From NCBI RefSeq assembly GCF_001425045.1, contig NZ_LMDJ01000002.1, forward strand, positions 186,001 through 250,000: DNA of 64,000 nucleotides, read 5' to 3'. Both the position numbers and the translations under genes were made by a program. This DNA comes from Massilia sp. Root351. Its GTDB lineage: Bacteria; Pseudomonadota; Gammaproteobacteria; Burkholderiales; Burkholderiaceae_D. This document shows, one piece after another, positions 42,062 to 50,646 of this stretch (position 1 is its first letter; every line of letters begins with the position of its first letter). The notes below the pieces were generated by a model, which searched no databases, had not been told where the DNA came from, and saw only the letters and a program-made list of their open reading frames with translations.

Positions 42062-44098
42062 TCAGGCGGCCAGTTTGCGTGCGATGAGGTCATCGTCGCA
42101 CTTGGGACAGAAGGGATGGCGTCCGCTCAGGTAGCCGTGCTTGGGGCAGATCGAGAACGTGGGCGTGACCGTGATGTAGGGCAGGCCGAAGCGGCTCAGC
42201 GAGCGCTTCACCAGCGTGCGGCAGGCGTCCGCGCTGGACAGCGCTTCCGTCATGTACAGGTGCAGCACGGTGCCGCCGGTGTACTTGCGCTGCAGCGCAT
42301 CCTGCTGCTCCAGCGCCTCGAAGGGATCGTCCGTGTAGCCGACCGGCAGTTGCGAGGAGTTGGTGTAGTAGGGCATGTCCGGCGTGCCGGCCTGCAGGAT
42401 GTCTGGATAGCGCTTGCGGTCTTCGCGCGCGAAGCGGTAGGTGGTGCCCTCGGCCGGCGTGGCTTCCAGGTTGTACATATGGCCGGTCTCCTCCTGGAAT
42501 TCCAGCATGCGCGCGCGCACGTGGTCCAGCAGGCGCAGGGCGAAGGCGCGGCCTGCCTCGGAGGTGATGTCGTCCGCGCCGGCGCTGAAGTTGCGTATCA
42601 TCTCGTTGACGCCGTTTACGCCCAGCGTGGAGAAGTGGTTGCGCAGCGTGCCCAGGTAGCGCTTGGTGTACGGGAACAGGCCGTTGTCCATGTGGCGCTG
42701 TATCACCTTGCGCTTGATCTCCAGGCTTTGCTTGCCCAGCTCGAGCAGCACATCGAGCGCGGCCAGCAGCGCGGCCTCGTCGCCCCGGTGCAGATAGCCC
42801 AGGCGCGCGCAGTTGATGGTGACCACGCCCAGCGACCCGGTCTGCTCGGCCGAGCCAAACAGGCCGTTGCCGCGCTTGAGCAGTTCGCGCAGGTCCAGCT
42901 GCAGGCGGCAGCACATGGACCGTATCATGTTCGGCTTCAGTTCCGAGTTGATGAAGTTCTGGAAATAGGGCAGGCCGTAGCGCGCCGTCATTTCGAACAG
43001 CAGCTCGGCGTTCGGGCTGTGCCAGTCGAAGTCGGGCGTGATGTTGTAGGTCGGGATGGGGAAGGTGAAGGCGCGGCCCTTGGCGTCGCCCGCCATCATG
43101 ACTTCGATATAGGCGCGGTTGATCATGTCCATCTCGGCCTGCAGTTCGCCGTAGCTGAATGGCATGGGCTGGCCGGCGATGTGCGGGATCTGCCCGCGCA
43201 GGTCTTCCGGACAAACCCAGTCGAAAGTCAGGTTGGTAAACGGCGTCTGGGTGCCCCAGCGCGAAGGCACGTTGAGGTTGTAGATCAGTTCCTGCATGGC
43301 TTGCTTCACGGCGGCGTAATCCAGGCCGTCGTTGCGCACGAAAGGCGCCATGTAGGTGTCGAAGGAACTGAAGGCCTGCGCGCCGGCCCATTCGTTCTGC
43401 AAGGTGCCGAGGAAGTTGACGATCTGGCCGATGGCGCTGGACATGTGGCGCGGCGGGGCCGACTCCACCTTGCCCGGCACGCCGTTCAGGCCTTCGTTGA
43501 GCAGGGTGCGCAGCGACCAGCCGGCGCAGTAGCCGGCCAGCATGTCGAGATCGTGGATATGCAGGTCCGCTTCGCGGTGGGCCTGGCCGACGGCCGGCGG
43601 GTAGACGTGGTCCAGCCAGTAGTTGGCGATCACCTTGCCGGACACGTTCAGTATCAGGCCGCCCAGCGAGTAGCCCTGGTTGGCATTGGCGTTCACGCGC
43701 CAGTCCTGGCGGTTCAGGTACTCGTTGACCGAGGCTACGACGTCCACCAGCGAGCTGCGGTCCTGGCGCAGGCGGCGGTGCTGTTCGCGGTAGACGATGA
43801 AGGCGCGCAGCGTGGCGCGGTTGCCGCTCTCGTACAGTGCGCGCTCCACCTGGTCCTGCACGTTCTCGACATCCAGCGGGCTATCTTGCGAGAGGCCATG
43901 CGCGGCGCCAGGCGCGGCCTGCCGCTGGGTGCCGAGGTAGGTGAGCACCAGCTGGGTCAGCTGGGCCGCCGTGGCGGCGTCGAATTCGCCGCTGGCTTCC
44001 CCCGCACGGCGCAGCGCCGAGTGAATCTTGGCCGGGTCGAAGGGCTGGCCGGCGCCGTCGCGCTTGATGATGCTGGTATGGGGTGATGCGAAGAGCAC
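42062..44098 (-). CDS. nrdD: Anaerobic (class III) ribonucleoside-triphosphate reductase, main subunit
   Basis: A 678-residue enzyme that reduces ribonucleotides without O2. It has an N-terminal ATP-cone (SIIKRDGAGQPFDPAKIHSALRRAG), the 10-stranded barrel, DLHIHDLDMLAGYCAGWSL, and the C-terminal zinc site CPKHGYLSGRHPFCPKC. It ends after that motif, without the glycyl-radical loop, which is encoded by the next small ORF. The GTG at 44098 is chosen because AGGAGG lies 4 bases before it; an in-frame TTG at 44164 has no such site. Followed by the loop ORF and nrdG. Confidence 0.92.
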   Translation of the reverse strand: MLFASPHTSIIKRDGAGQPFDPAKIHSALRRAGEASGEFDAATAAQLTQLVLTYLGTQRQAAPGAAHGLSQDSPLDVENVQDQVERALYESGNRATLRAFIVYREQHRRLRQDRSSLVDVVASVNEYLNRQDWRVNANANQGYSLGGLILNVSGKVIANYWLDHVYPPAVGQAHREADLHIHDLDMLAGYCAGWSLRTLLNEGLNGVPGKVESAPPRHMSSAIGQIVNFLGTLQNEWAGAQAFSSFDTYMAPFVRNDGLDYAAVKQAMQELIYNLNVPSRWGTQTPFTNLTFDWVCPEDLRGQIPHIAGQPMPFSYGELQAEMDMINRAYIEVMMAGDAKGRAFTFPIPTYNITPDFDWHSPNAELLFEMTARYGLPYFQNFINSELKPNMIRSMCCRLQLDLRELLKRGNGLFGSAEQTGSLGVVTINCARLGYLHRGDEAALLAALDVLLELGKQSLEIKRKVIQRHMDNGLFPYTKRYLGTLRNHFSTLGVNGVNEMIRNFSAGADDITSEAGRAFALRLLDHVRARMLEFQEETGHMYNLEATPAEGTTYRFAREDRKRYPDILQAGTPDMPYYTNSSQLPVGYTDDPFEALEQQDALQRKYTGGTVLHLYMTEALSSADACRTLVKRSLSRFGLPYITVTPTFSICPKHGYLSGRHPFCPKCDDDLIARKLAA

Positions 44099-44191
44099 AT
44101 GTCCTCCTTGGCTACTAGATGTGGTGTGAGTGCTCAGATTAGGCACTGTATGTAGTGGGGTCAACAGCTGCGGGCGCTGTTTTTGAATTTC

Positions 44192-44205
44192 TTGATCTGG
44201 CTTAA
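44192..44205. promoter_or_regulatory. Degenerate FNR-like half site upstream of nrdD
   Basis: TTGAT-CTGG-CTTAA keeps the left half of the FNR/Dnr box. It sits about 95 bases before the nrdD GTG. I find no -10 with the right spacing, unlike the other boxes in this window, so it is a weak prediction. Confidence 0.3.
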
Positions 44206-44224
44206 GACCGGTCCTACAGCGGCG

Positions 44225-44605
44225 TTACAGTGGCCAGGCCTGCTTGGTGACGGCGACCGCGATGATGTAGGCCAGCGTGGCCGTGGCGGCCAGCAGGGCG
44301 GCGCGCCGGCCGGTGCGGGTGCGGGCGCGCTTGAGCGCGAAGGCGCCGAGAACGATGTAGAGCGCCACGGCGCCGAGCTTGGCGGACAGCCAGGGCTGGA
44401 CCAGCGGCGACTGGCCGCTGGTCCAGGCCAGCGTGACGGCGCTGGCCAGCAGCAGGGTGTCGATCAGCGGCGGTACGGTGCGCGTCCAGCGCTGTGCGGT
44501 CCAGGCGGCGCCGCACCACATGCCGGCGCCGCGCAGCAGGAACAGGCTGACGCTGGCGGCGACGCAGCTGACGTGTATCAGCTTGAGCACATGGTAGTCC
44601 ATCAT
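44225..44605 (-). CDS. SirB2-family membrane protein
   Basis: A 126-residue protein with four hydrophobic helices. Opening YHVLKLIHVSCVAASVSLFLLRG is typical of SirB2. Histidines in helix 1 may bind heme, but function is unknown. It follows DUF2249 and norB on the same strand, suggesting a role tied to NO reduction. GAGGG lies 8 bases before the ATG. Confidence 0.82.
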   Translation of the reverse strand: MMDYHVLKLIHVSCVAASVSLFLLRGAGMWCGAAWTAQRWTRTVPPLIDTLLLASAVTLAWTSGQSPLVQPWLSAKLGAVALYIVLGAFALKRARTRTGRRAALLAATATLAYIIAVAVTKQAWPL

Positions 44606-44623
44606 TCGTCGTCCCTCATTGCC

Positions 44624-44887
44624 TCATTCTGCCACGATCAGGAAGTCGATCAGTATCTCGCCCGGCGTGCGGGATACATAGGCGGCGCGCACGCGGGGGC
44701 CGAAGACCTGGTCGATCTGGCGCAGCAGCGGCAGCGGGTCATGGTCGTTACAGAAGCGCATCACCTCGCCGGGCTGCAGGGATTGCAGCGCGCCGAAGAT
44801 GGCGGCATGGCGGAAACGCTTGGACACGCCGCGCGCGTCAAAAGGATAGATGCCGGTGGCGGTGGGAGCGGAACAATCGTGGGGCAT
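44624..44887 (-). CDS. DUF2249 protein downstream of norB
   Basis: An 87-residue SirA-like protein (YPFDARGVSKRFRHAAIFGALQSLQPGEVMRFCNDHDPLPLLRQI), second DUF2249 member in the window. AAGGAG precedes its ATG. It lies 66 bases after norB on the same strand, a common pairing in denitrifiers; the role is not known. Confidence 0.82.
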   Translation of the reverse strand: MPHDCSAPTATGIYPFDARGVSKRFRHAAIFGALQSLQPGEVMRFCNDHDPLPLLRQIDQVFGPRVRAAYVSRTPGEILIDFLIVAE

Positions 44888-44953
44888 GGCGAAACTCCTT
44901 GAAGTTGAAGGGGGGCGGCATAGCGCCCCCGGGCTTGCGAAATCGTTACGGGA

Positions 44954-47236
44954 TCAGGACTGGCGGACCGCGGCGGCGCCGGGTGCCGCCACGGCGGCGC
45001 GCGGCTGGCCGGCGCGCAGCAGGCGCCATGCGAACAGCGCCAGGAACAGCGTGCCGGCTGCGAACACCACGTCGCCTGGCACGCGCATCCAGACCAGGGT
45101 TTCCATCAGCGGCGAGTGCACCACTTCAGGCGAACGGGCGAACCACATGCCGGTGCTGATGCTGGCCCAGGCCTGGTAGACGCCGGCCGGCGCCAGCGAC
45201 AGGAACACCATCATGGCCAGGCCGATGTTCAGGCACCAGAACATGGGGCTGAGCAGGCGGTCCGACCAGGCGGCGCGCTCGCTCATGCCGCGCAGGCAGA
45301 ACAGCAGCAGTCCGATGCCGAGCATGCCGTACACGCCAAACAGCGCGGCGTGGCCGTGGGCGGCGGTCATGTTCAGGCCCTGCATGTAGTACAGCGCGAT
45401 CGGGGTGTTGATGGCAAAGCCCAGCAGGCCGGCGCCCACCGTGTTCCAGAAGCCCACGGCGATGAAGCACAGGATGGCCCAGCGGTAGCTGGAGACCCAC
45501 GGCGCGGCCTTGCTGCGCTGGTAGTTGCGCCAGGCTTCGATGCCGAGCATGGACAGCGGCACCACTTCCAGCGCGGAGAACATGGAGCCGATGGCGATGA
45601 CGAAGGTAGGCGTGCCGGTGAAGTACAGGTGGTGCAGGGTGCCCAGGATGCCGCCGAACAGGAACACGATGGTCTCCAGCACGATGGCGCTGTTGGCGGC
45701 CGCCGCGCGGATCAGGCCCAGGCGGGTGAACAGCAGGGCGATGACGGCCGTGGCGAACACTTCGAAGAAGCCTTCCACCCACAGGTGCACCAGCCACCAG
45801 CGCCAGTATTCAACCATCGAGTAGTGGGTGCTGCGGCCCCAGGTAAGCGAAGTGGCATAGAAGCCGCCGATGCACAGCGCCGACAGGAACACCATGACAA
45901 TCAGGCCGCGGCTGTCGGACGGCTTCTTCAGCGCCGGCCACAGCGCGCGGCCCAGCAGCGTGACCCAGAACAGCAGGCCGACGAACAACAGGATCTGCCA
46001 GATGCGGCCCATGCTGGTGAACTCCAGGCCCTGGTTGCCGAGCCAGAAGGCAAAGGCGCTGCCCCTGTGCTGCAGGGTGCCCAGCCAGCCGCTGACGGTG
46101 GACCCGGCCACGATGAACAGCAGCGCGTAGAACAGCACGTTTACGCCCAGCTTCTGGTATTTCGGTTCATGCCCCGAAATGGCGGGCGCGATATACAGGC
46201 CGGTGGCCAGCCAGGCGGTGGCGATCCACAGCACCGCGAACTGGGTGTGGATGGTGCGGCTGACCACGAAGGGCAGCACGTCGGCCAGCGGCAGGCCGAA
46301 GAAGCTCTGGCCCTCGACCGCATAGTGGGCGGTGATGACGCCCATGGCGACCTGCACCAGGATCAGCGCGATCACCACGAAGAAGTACTTGCGCGTGGCG
46401 CGCATGGACGGCGTGGGGGCCAGCTTGAGCAGCGGGTCGGCCTTGGCCGGCACCGGATCGGCTTCCTCGCTGCTGCGCGCATGGAACATCACCATGGCGG
46501 CGATGGCGCCCAGCATCAGCACGATGCTGGCCACCGACCAGATGCCGGCGCTGGCGCCGGGACGGTTGCCCACCAGGGGCTCGTGCGGCCAGTTGCTGGT
46601 GTAGCTCAGGCCCGCTTCGCCGGGACGGTCGGTGGCGGCCGCCCAGGCCGACCAGAACACGAAGGCCGGCAGCGCCGCCAGTTCTTCCGGATCGGTGAGC
46701 GAGTTGGCTGTCATGGCGTATTGCTCGCGCAGGGCGTCGAGCGCGCGGTCGTCGCCGAACAGGCCGGTATAGTGGCGCGCCACTTCCTGCACCGCGTCGG
46801 CGCGGTCCGGCGAGAGCACGATGGCGCCGCGGCCGGGATCATACGTATTGCTGCGCATTTCCTGCTGCACGCGCGCGTCCAGCGCGGCCTGGGCCGGCTT
46901 GCCGAGCGACTCGTAGGGCGCCTTGTGCTCGCGCAGGGCCCAGATCTGGCGCAGCGCCAGTGCCTCGCGGTGCAGCCAGTCGGCCGACCAGTCCGGCGCC
47001 ACATAGCTGCCGTGGCCCCAGACAGTGCCCAGCTGCTGGCCGCCGGCCGCCAGCCAGGCCTGCTGGCCGCGCTGCACTTGCCCCTCGGAGTAGAGCAGGC
47101 GTCCTTCGGTACTGACGATTCGTTGCGGGATGGGCGGGGCGGCCAGGTAAATCTCGGCGCCGACCCAGCCCAGGACGGCAAAGGACAGGGCGCAGATGAC
47201 TGCGAGCCAGGTCCAGAGTTTGCGCGTAGCGTGCAT
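44954..47236 (-). CDS. norB: Quinol-dependent nitric oxide reductase (qNor)
   Basis: A 760-residue single-subunit NO reductase that takes electrons from the quinol pool and converts NO to N2O. The N-terminal extension (to about residue 200, with a first membrane helix and a periplasmic cytochrome-c-like fold without heme, WGHGSYVAPDWSADWLHREAL) is diagnostic of qNor. The catalytic part has the expected histidines, as in HTQFAVLWIATAW and VHLWVEGFFEVFATAVIALLF, with HHLYFTGTP nearby. GAGGA lies before the ATG at 47236. Divergent from nsrR. Confidence 0.95.
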   Translation of the reverse strand: MHATRKLWTWLAVICALSFAVLGWVGAEIYLAAPPIPQRIVSTEGRLLYSEGQVQRGQQAWLAAGGQQLGTVWGHGSYVAPDWSADWLHREALALRQIWALREHKAPYESLGKPAQAALDARVQQEMRSNTYDPGRGAIVLSPDRADAVQEVARHYTGLFGDDRALDALREQYAMTANSLTDPEELAALPAFVFWSAWAAATDRPGEAGLSYTSNWPHEPLVGNRPGASAGIWSVASIVLMLGAIAAMVMFHARSSEEADPVPAKADPLLKLAPTPSMRATRKYFFVVIALILVQVAMGVITAHYAVEGQSFFGLPLADVLPFVVSRTIHTQFAVLWIATAWLATGLYIAPAISGHEPKYQKLGVNVLFYALLFIVAGSTVSGWLGTLQHRGSAFAFWLGNQGLEFTSMGRIWQILLFVGLLFWVTLLGRALWPALKKPSDSRGLIVMVFLSALCIGGFYATSLTWGRSTHYSMVEYWRWWLVHLWVEGFFEVFATAVIALLFTRLGLIRAAAANSAIVLETIVFLFGGILGTLHHLYFTGTPTFVIAIGSMFSALEVVPLSMLGIEAWRNYQRSKAAPWVSSYRWAILCFIAVGFWNTVGAGLLGFAINTPIALYYMQGLNMTAAHGHAALFGVYGMLGIGLLLFCLRGMSERAAWSDRLLSPMFWCLNIGLAMMVFLSLAPAGVYQAWASISTGMWFARSPEVVHSPLMETLVWMRVPGDVVFAAGTLFLALFAWRLLRAGQPRAAVAAPGAAAVRQS

Positions 47237-47301
47237 GGTTTCCTCGGTATGGTTGGTTGGGACAGTGCGATTTTTAGCCAGGCCGACAAAACAGGCAAAT
47301 G

Positions 47302-47357
47302 AAATGCAGCTTTTCTTGATCTGGGTTATGTCCGGGCTTTCCGGGCGGGGCAATAAT
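47302..47357. promoter_or_regulatory. NsrR half-site and FNR-like box between norB and nsrR
   Basis: AAATGCAGCTT (47302-47312) differs at one base from the NsrR half-site AAATGCATCTT. Next to it TTGAT-CTGG-GTTAT (47316-47329) is a partial FNR/Dnr box. On the plus strand AATAAT (47352-47357) starts 29.5 bases from that box centre, fitting nsrR. Toward norB I see no good -10. Confidence 0.5.
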
Positions 47358-47394
47358 GGCGCCAATAGCAAACAGATACGCCAGGGAGCCCGCC

Positions 47395-47898
47395 ATGAGA
47401 TTGAGCAGTTACACCGACTACACGCTGCGCACGCTGATGTTCCTGGCGCGCCGGGGCGGCAGTGCGGCCACCATCCAGGACATCGCCGACCTGCACGGCC
47501 TGTCGCGCCACCACCTGGGCAAGGTGGTGATGGACCTGGCGCGCGGCGGCCTGGTGCGCACCTTGCGCGGGCGCGGCGGCGGCATCACGCTGGGTGTGGC
47601 GCCGGGCGCCATCAATATCGGCGCAGTGGTGCGCCGCACCGAGACCGGTTTCGACATGGCCGCCTGTTTCGGCGCCACCGGGCAGGTGTGCGCGCACCAG
47701 GGCTGCTGCGGGCTGAAAGGCGCCCTGGAGGCAGCCACCGCCGCCTACCTGGCGCGGCTGGACGCGCTCACGCTGGCCGATCTGGTGCCGGGCAGGGGGC
47801 CGGCGATGGCGGCGGTGCCGATGACCGGCCCCAAACCGTCGCCGATTCCCGGACTAGTCATTTCGGACGAGGCGGCTAGCCTTTTTGCCTTGCCGTGA
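47395..47898 (+). CDS. nsrR: Rrf2-family NO-sensing repressor NsrR
   Basis: A 167-residue Rrf2 regulator. The winged HTH (residues 1-60, RLSSYTDYTLRTLMFLARRGG...) is followed by the cluster ligands C91, C99 and C104/C105 in ACFGATGQVCAHQGCCGLKGAL, as in iron-sulfur NsrR proteins. NO destroys the cluster and relieves repression. Divergent placement from norB and the half-site between them indicate direct control of norB. The ATG at 47395 starts the conserved domain. Confidence 0.88.
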   Translation: MRLSSYTDYTLRTLMFLARRGGSAATIQDIADLHGLSRHHLGKVVMDLARGGLVRTLRGRGGGITLGVAPGAINIGAVVRRTETGFDMAACFGATGQVCAHQGCCGLKGALEAATAAYLARLDALTLADLVPGRGPAMAAVPMTGPKPSPIPGLVISDEAASLFALP

Positions 47899-47916
47899 TA
47901 CACCTCCGGCCAATAT
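47852..47916 (+). promoter_or_regulatory. Candidate narK promoter with CTAGTCAT motif
   Basis: The palindrome GACTAGTC (47852-47859), inside the end of nsrR, is followed 55 bases later by GCCAATATC (47909), with a possible -10 CAATAT. The narG upstream region has the same pair 56 bases apart. Predicted; see findings. Confidence 0.4.
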
Positions 47917-47976
47917 CGGGGCGCCGCGCCGCCGCGTAACCTGACGTCATCCGATAGTCTGTCAGGGAGAACCAAG

Positions 47977-49239
47977 GTGGCACTCAATAACAAGGAAGGC
48001 ACAGCGGTCCGCGTGCTGGCCAGCAGCACGTTCGCATTCACCATCTGCTTCGCGGTGTGGATGATGTTCGCGGTGCTCGGCATTCCCATCAAAAAATCGC
48101 TGGGTCTGAACGAGACCCAATTCGGCCTGCTGGCCGCCATGCCCGTGCTGAGCGGCTCGCTGGTGCGGGTGCCGCTGGGGATCTGGTGCGACCGCTACGG
48201 CGGCCGCATCGTATTCTTCCTGCTGATGCTGGCCACCGTGCCGGCCATCTACCTGATCGGCCTGGCCACCGAGTACTGGCAGTTCCTGGCGCTGGGCCTG
48301 ATGATAGGCCTGGCCGGCGGCTCCTTCTCGGTTGGCACTCCCTACGTGGCGCGCTGGTTCCCGAAAGAGCGGCGCGGCCTGGCCATGGGCATTTTCGGCG
48401 CCGGCAACTCCGGCTCCGCGCTGACCAAGTTCGTGGCGCCGGCCATCATCGCGGCGTGGGGCTGGCAGTCGCTGCCCGCCGTGTACGCGGCCGGCATGCT
48501 GATCACCGCCATCGCCTTCTGGATGTTCAGCGCCACCGATCCCTCGCACAACGTGGCCGGCACGGTCAGTTTCGCCCAGCAGATGAAGGTGCTCAAGGAC
48601 CGCCGCGTGTGGCGCTACTGCCAGTACTACTCGGTGGTGTTCGGCGGCTACGTCGGCCTGGCGCTGTGGATGACCAAATACTACGTGGCCGAATACGGCT
48701 TCGACCTGCGGCTGGCCGCGCTGCTGGCGGCCTGCTTCTCGCTGCCGGGCGGCGTGCTGCGCGCGCTGGGCGGCTGGATCTCGGACCGCTACGGCGCCTA
48801 TCAGGTCACCTGGTGGGTGATGTGGGTGTGCTGGGTGTGCTTCTTCCTGCTGTCCTATCCGCCAACGTCGATGGTGGTCAAGACCGTCAACGGCCCGCTG
48901 CAGATGGACCTGGCGCTCACGCCCTGGATGTTTACCGCGCTGCTGTTCGTGGTCGGCATCGCCATGGCCATCGGCAAAGCCTCGGTGTTCAAGTTCATCG
49001 GCGATGAATTCGCCGACAACATCGGCGCCGTCTCCGGCGTGGTCGGCCTGGCCGGCGGCCTGGGAGGCTTCGTGCTGCCCATCATGTTCGGCGCGCTGCT
49101 GGACCTGACCGGCGTGCGTTCAAGCGCCTTCATGCTGCTGTACGGCACCGTGTGCGTCTCGCTGGTGTCCATGCATTACTCGTTTGGCCGCTCCGGTACC
49201 CCGTCGGCCGCCCAAGCGCCCTTGGCCAAAGCTGCCTAA
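47977..49239 (+). CDS. narK1: NarK1-type nitrate/nitrite transporter
   Basis: A 420-residue MFS transporter of the nitrate/nitrite porter family, 12 helices. It shows the NarK nitrate signatures GLAGGSFSVGTPYVARWFPKE in helix 5 and GVVGLAGGLGGFVLPIMFG in helix 11. It starts with GTG at 47977, with GGGAG 9 bases upstream. Type I NarKs are likely nitrate/proton symporters. It is followed 21 bases later by a type II homologue. Confidence 0.92.
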   Translation: MALNNKEGTAVRVLASSTFAFTICFAVWMMFAVLGIPIKKSLGLNETQFGLLAAMPVLSGSLVRVPLGIWCDRYGGRIVFFLLMLATVPAIYLIGLATEYWQFLALGLMIGLAGGSFSVGTPYVARWFPKERRGLAMGIFGAGNSGSALTKFVAPAIIAAWGWQSLPAVYAAGMLITAIAFWMFSATDPSHNVAGTVSFAQQMKVLKDRRVWRYCQYYSVVFGGYVGLALWMTKYYVAEYGFDLRLAALLAACFSLPGGVLRALGGWISDRYGAYQVTWWVMWVCWVCFFLLSYPPTSMVVKTVNGPLQMDLALTPWMFTALLFVVGIAMAIGKASVFKFIGDEFADNIGAVSGVVGLAGGLGGFVLPIMFGALLDLTGVRSSAFMLLYGTVCVSLVSMHYSFGRSGTPSAAQAPLAKAA

Positions 49240-49260
49240 TCCTCGTTTTCAGGAGAAATC

Positions 49261-50646
49261 ATGAGCAAATATCTAATCAGTACCTGGGAGCCCGAAGCAC
49301 CGTCCTTCTGGCGCGACGGCGGGCGCGACACCGCCAACCGCAACCTGTGGATCTCCATCCCCGCGCTGGCGCTGGCCTTCGCGGTGTGGATGGTGTGGAG
49401 CGTGGTGGTGGTCAACCTGCCGGCCATCGGCTTCCAGTACAGCACCAACCAGCTGTTCTGGCTGACCGCGCTGCCCGGCCTGTCCGGCGCCACCTTGCGC
49501 ATCTTCTATTCCTTCATGGTGCCCATCTTCGGCGGGCGCAAGTGGACCACCATCTCCACCGCCTCGCTGCTGATCCCGGCCATCGGCATCGGCTACGCGG
49601 TGCAGGACGTAAACACCGGCTATCCGACCATGCTGGTGCTGGCGCTGCTGTGCGGCCTGGGCGGCGGCAATTTCGCCTCCTCCATGGCCAACATCAGCTT
49701 CTTCTTCCCCAAATCGCAAAAAGGCTACGCGCTGGGCATGAACGCCGGCCTGGGCAACCTCGGGGTGTCGGCGGTGCAGTTCGTGGTGCCGCTGGTGATC
49801 ACCATGGGCGTGTTCGGCGCCATCGGCGGCGAGGCGCAGACCGCCGTCAAGAATGGCCAGAGCACCACCATGTGGCTGCAGAACGCAGGCTTCATCTGGG
49901 TACCGTTCATCGTCGTCAGCAGCCTGCTGGCATGGTTCGGCATGAACGACCTGGCCTCTGCCAAGGCGTCCTTCGCCGACCAGGCCGTGATCTTCAAGCG
50001 CAAGCATAACTGGCTCATGTGCTGGCTCTACACCGGCAGCTTCGGCTCCTTCATCGGCTACTCGGCCGGCTTCCCGCTGCTGATCAAGACCCAGTTCCCG
50101 GACGTGAACCCGCTGCAGTACGCCTTCCTCGGCCCGCTGGTGGGCGCGTTGGCCCGCGTGGTGGGCGGCATCATCTCCGACAAGCTGGGCGGCGCGCGCG
50201 TCACCGTGTGGACCTTCGCCGGCATGATACTGGCCGTGTACGGCGTGCTGCAGTTCCTGCCGCACGAGGGCGTGGCCGGCAACTTCAACGGCTTCTTCTG
50301 GATGTTCATGCTGCTGTTCGCCGGCACCGGCGTGGGCAACGCCTCGACGTTCCGCATGATCCCCGTGATCTTCCTCACCGAGCGCCAGCGCGCCGCCGCG
50401 GGCCAGCCCAAGGCCGTGCAGGAGCAGGCCGTGATCGAAGCGAACAAGGAAGGCGCAGCGGTGCTGGGCTTCACCTCGGCGGTGGCCGCCTACGGCGCCT
50501 TCTTCATCCCCAAGAGCTACGGCACCTCGATCGCCCTGACCGGCGGCCCCGGCGCGGCCCTGTGGTGCTTCATCGGCTTCTACGTCAGCTGCATCGCGCT
50601 CACCTGGTGGTGCTACGCACGCAAAAACGCGGCCATGCCATGCTAA
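49261..50646 (+). CDS. narK2: NarK2-type nitrate/nitrite antiporter
   Basis: A 461-residue second NNP-family transporter. Both signature motifs are present: GLGGGNFASSMANISFFFPKSQKG and GNASTFRMIPVIFL with GFTSAVAAYGAFF. Larger loops and ISTWEPEAPSFW at the N-terminus are typical of type II NarK, which exchanges nitrate for nitrite. The paired NarK1-NarK2 arrangement is known in denitrifiers (in Paracoccus as a fusion). Its end overlaps hemN. Confidence 0.92.
   Translation: MSKYLISTWEPEAPSFWRDGGRDTANRNLWISIPALALAFAVWMVWSVVVVNLPAIGFQYSTNQLFWLTALPGLSGATLRIFYSFMVPIFGGRKWTTISTASLLIPAIGIGYAVQDVNTGYPTMLVLALLCGLGGGNFASSMANISFFFPKSQKGYALGMNAGLGNLGVSAVQFVVPLVITMGVFGAIGGEAQTAVKNGQSTTMWLQNAGFIWVPFIVVSSLLAWFGMNDLASAKASFADQAVIFKRKHNWLMCWLYTGSFGSFIGYSAGFPLLIKTQFPDVNPLQYAFLGPLVGALARVVGGIISDKLGGARVTVWTFAGMILAVYGVLQFLPHEGVAGNFNGFFWMFMLLFAGTGVGNASTFRMIPVIFLTERQRAAAGQPKAVQEQAVIEANKEGAAVLGFTSAVAAYGAFFIPKSYGTSIALTGGPGAALWCFIGFYVSCIALTWWCYARKNAAMPC

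Noticed and set aside
41844..42062. Frameshift or sequencing error splitting nrdD
   Set aside because: The small ORF has its own ATG and ribosome-binding site, a 35-base gap and a distinct N-terminal leader, so a true split gene fits better.
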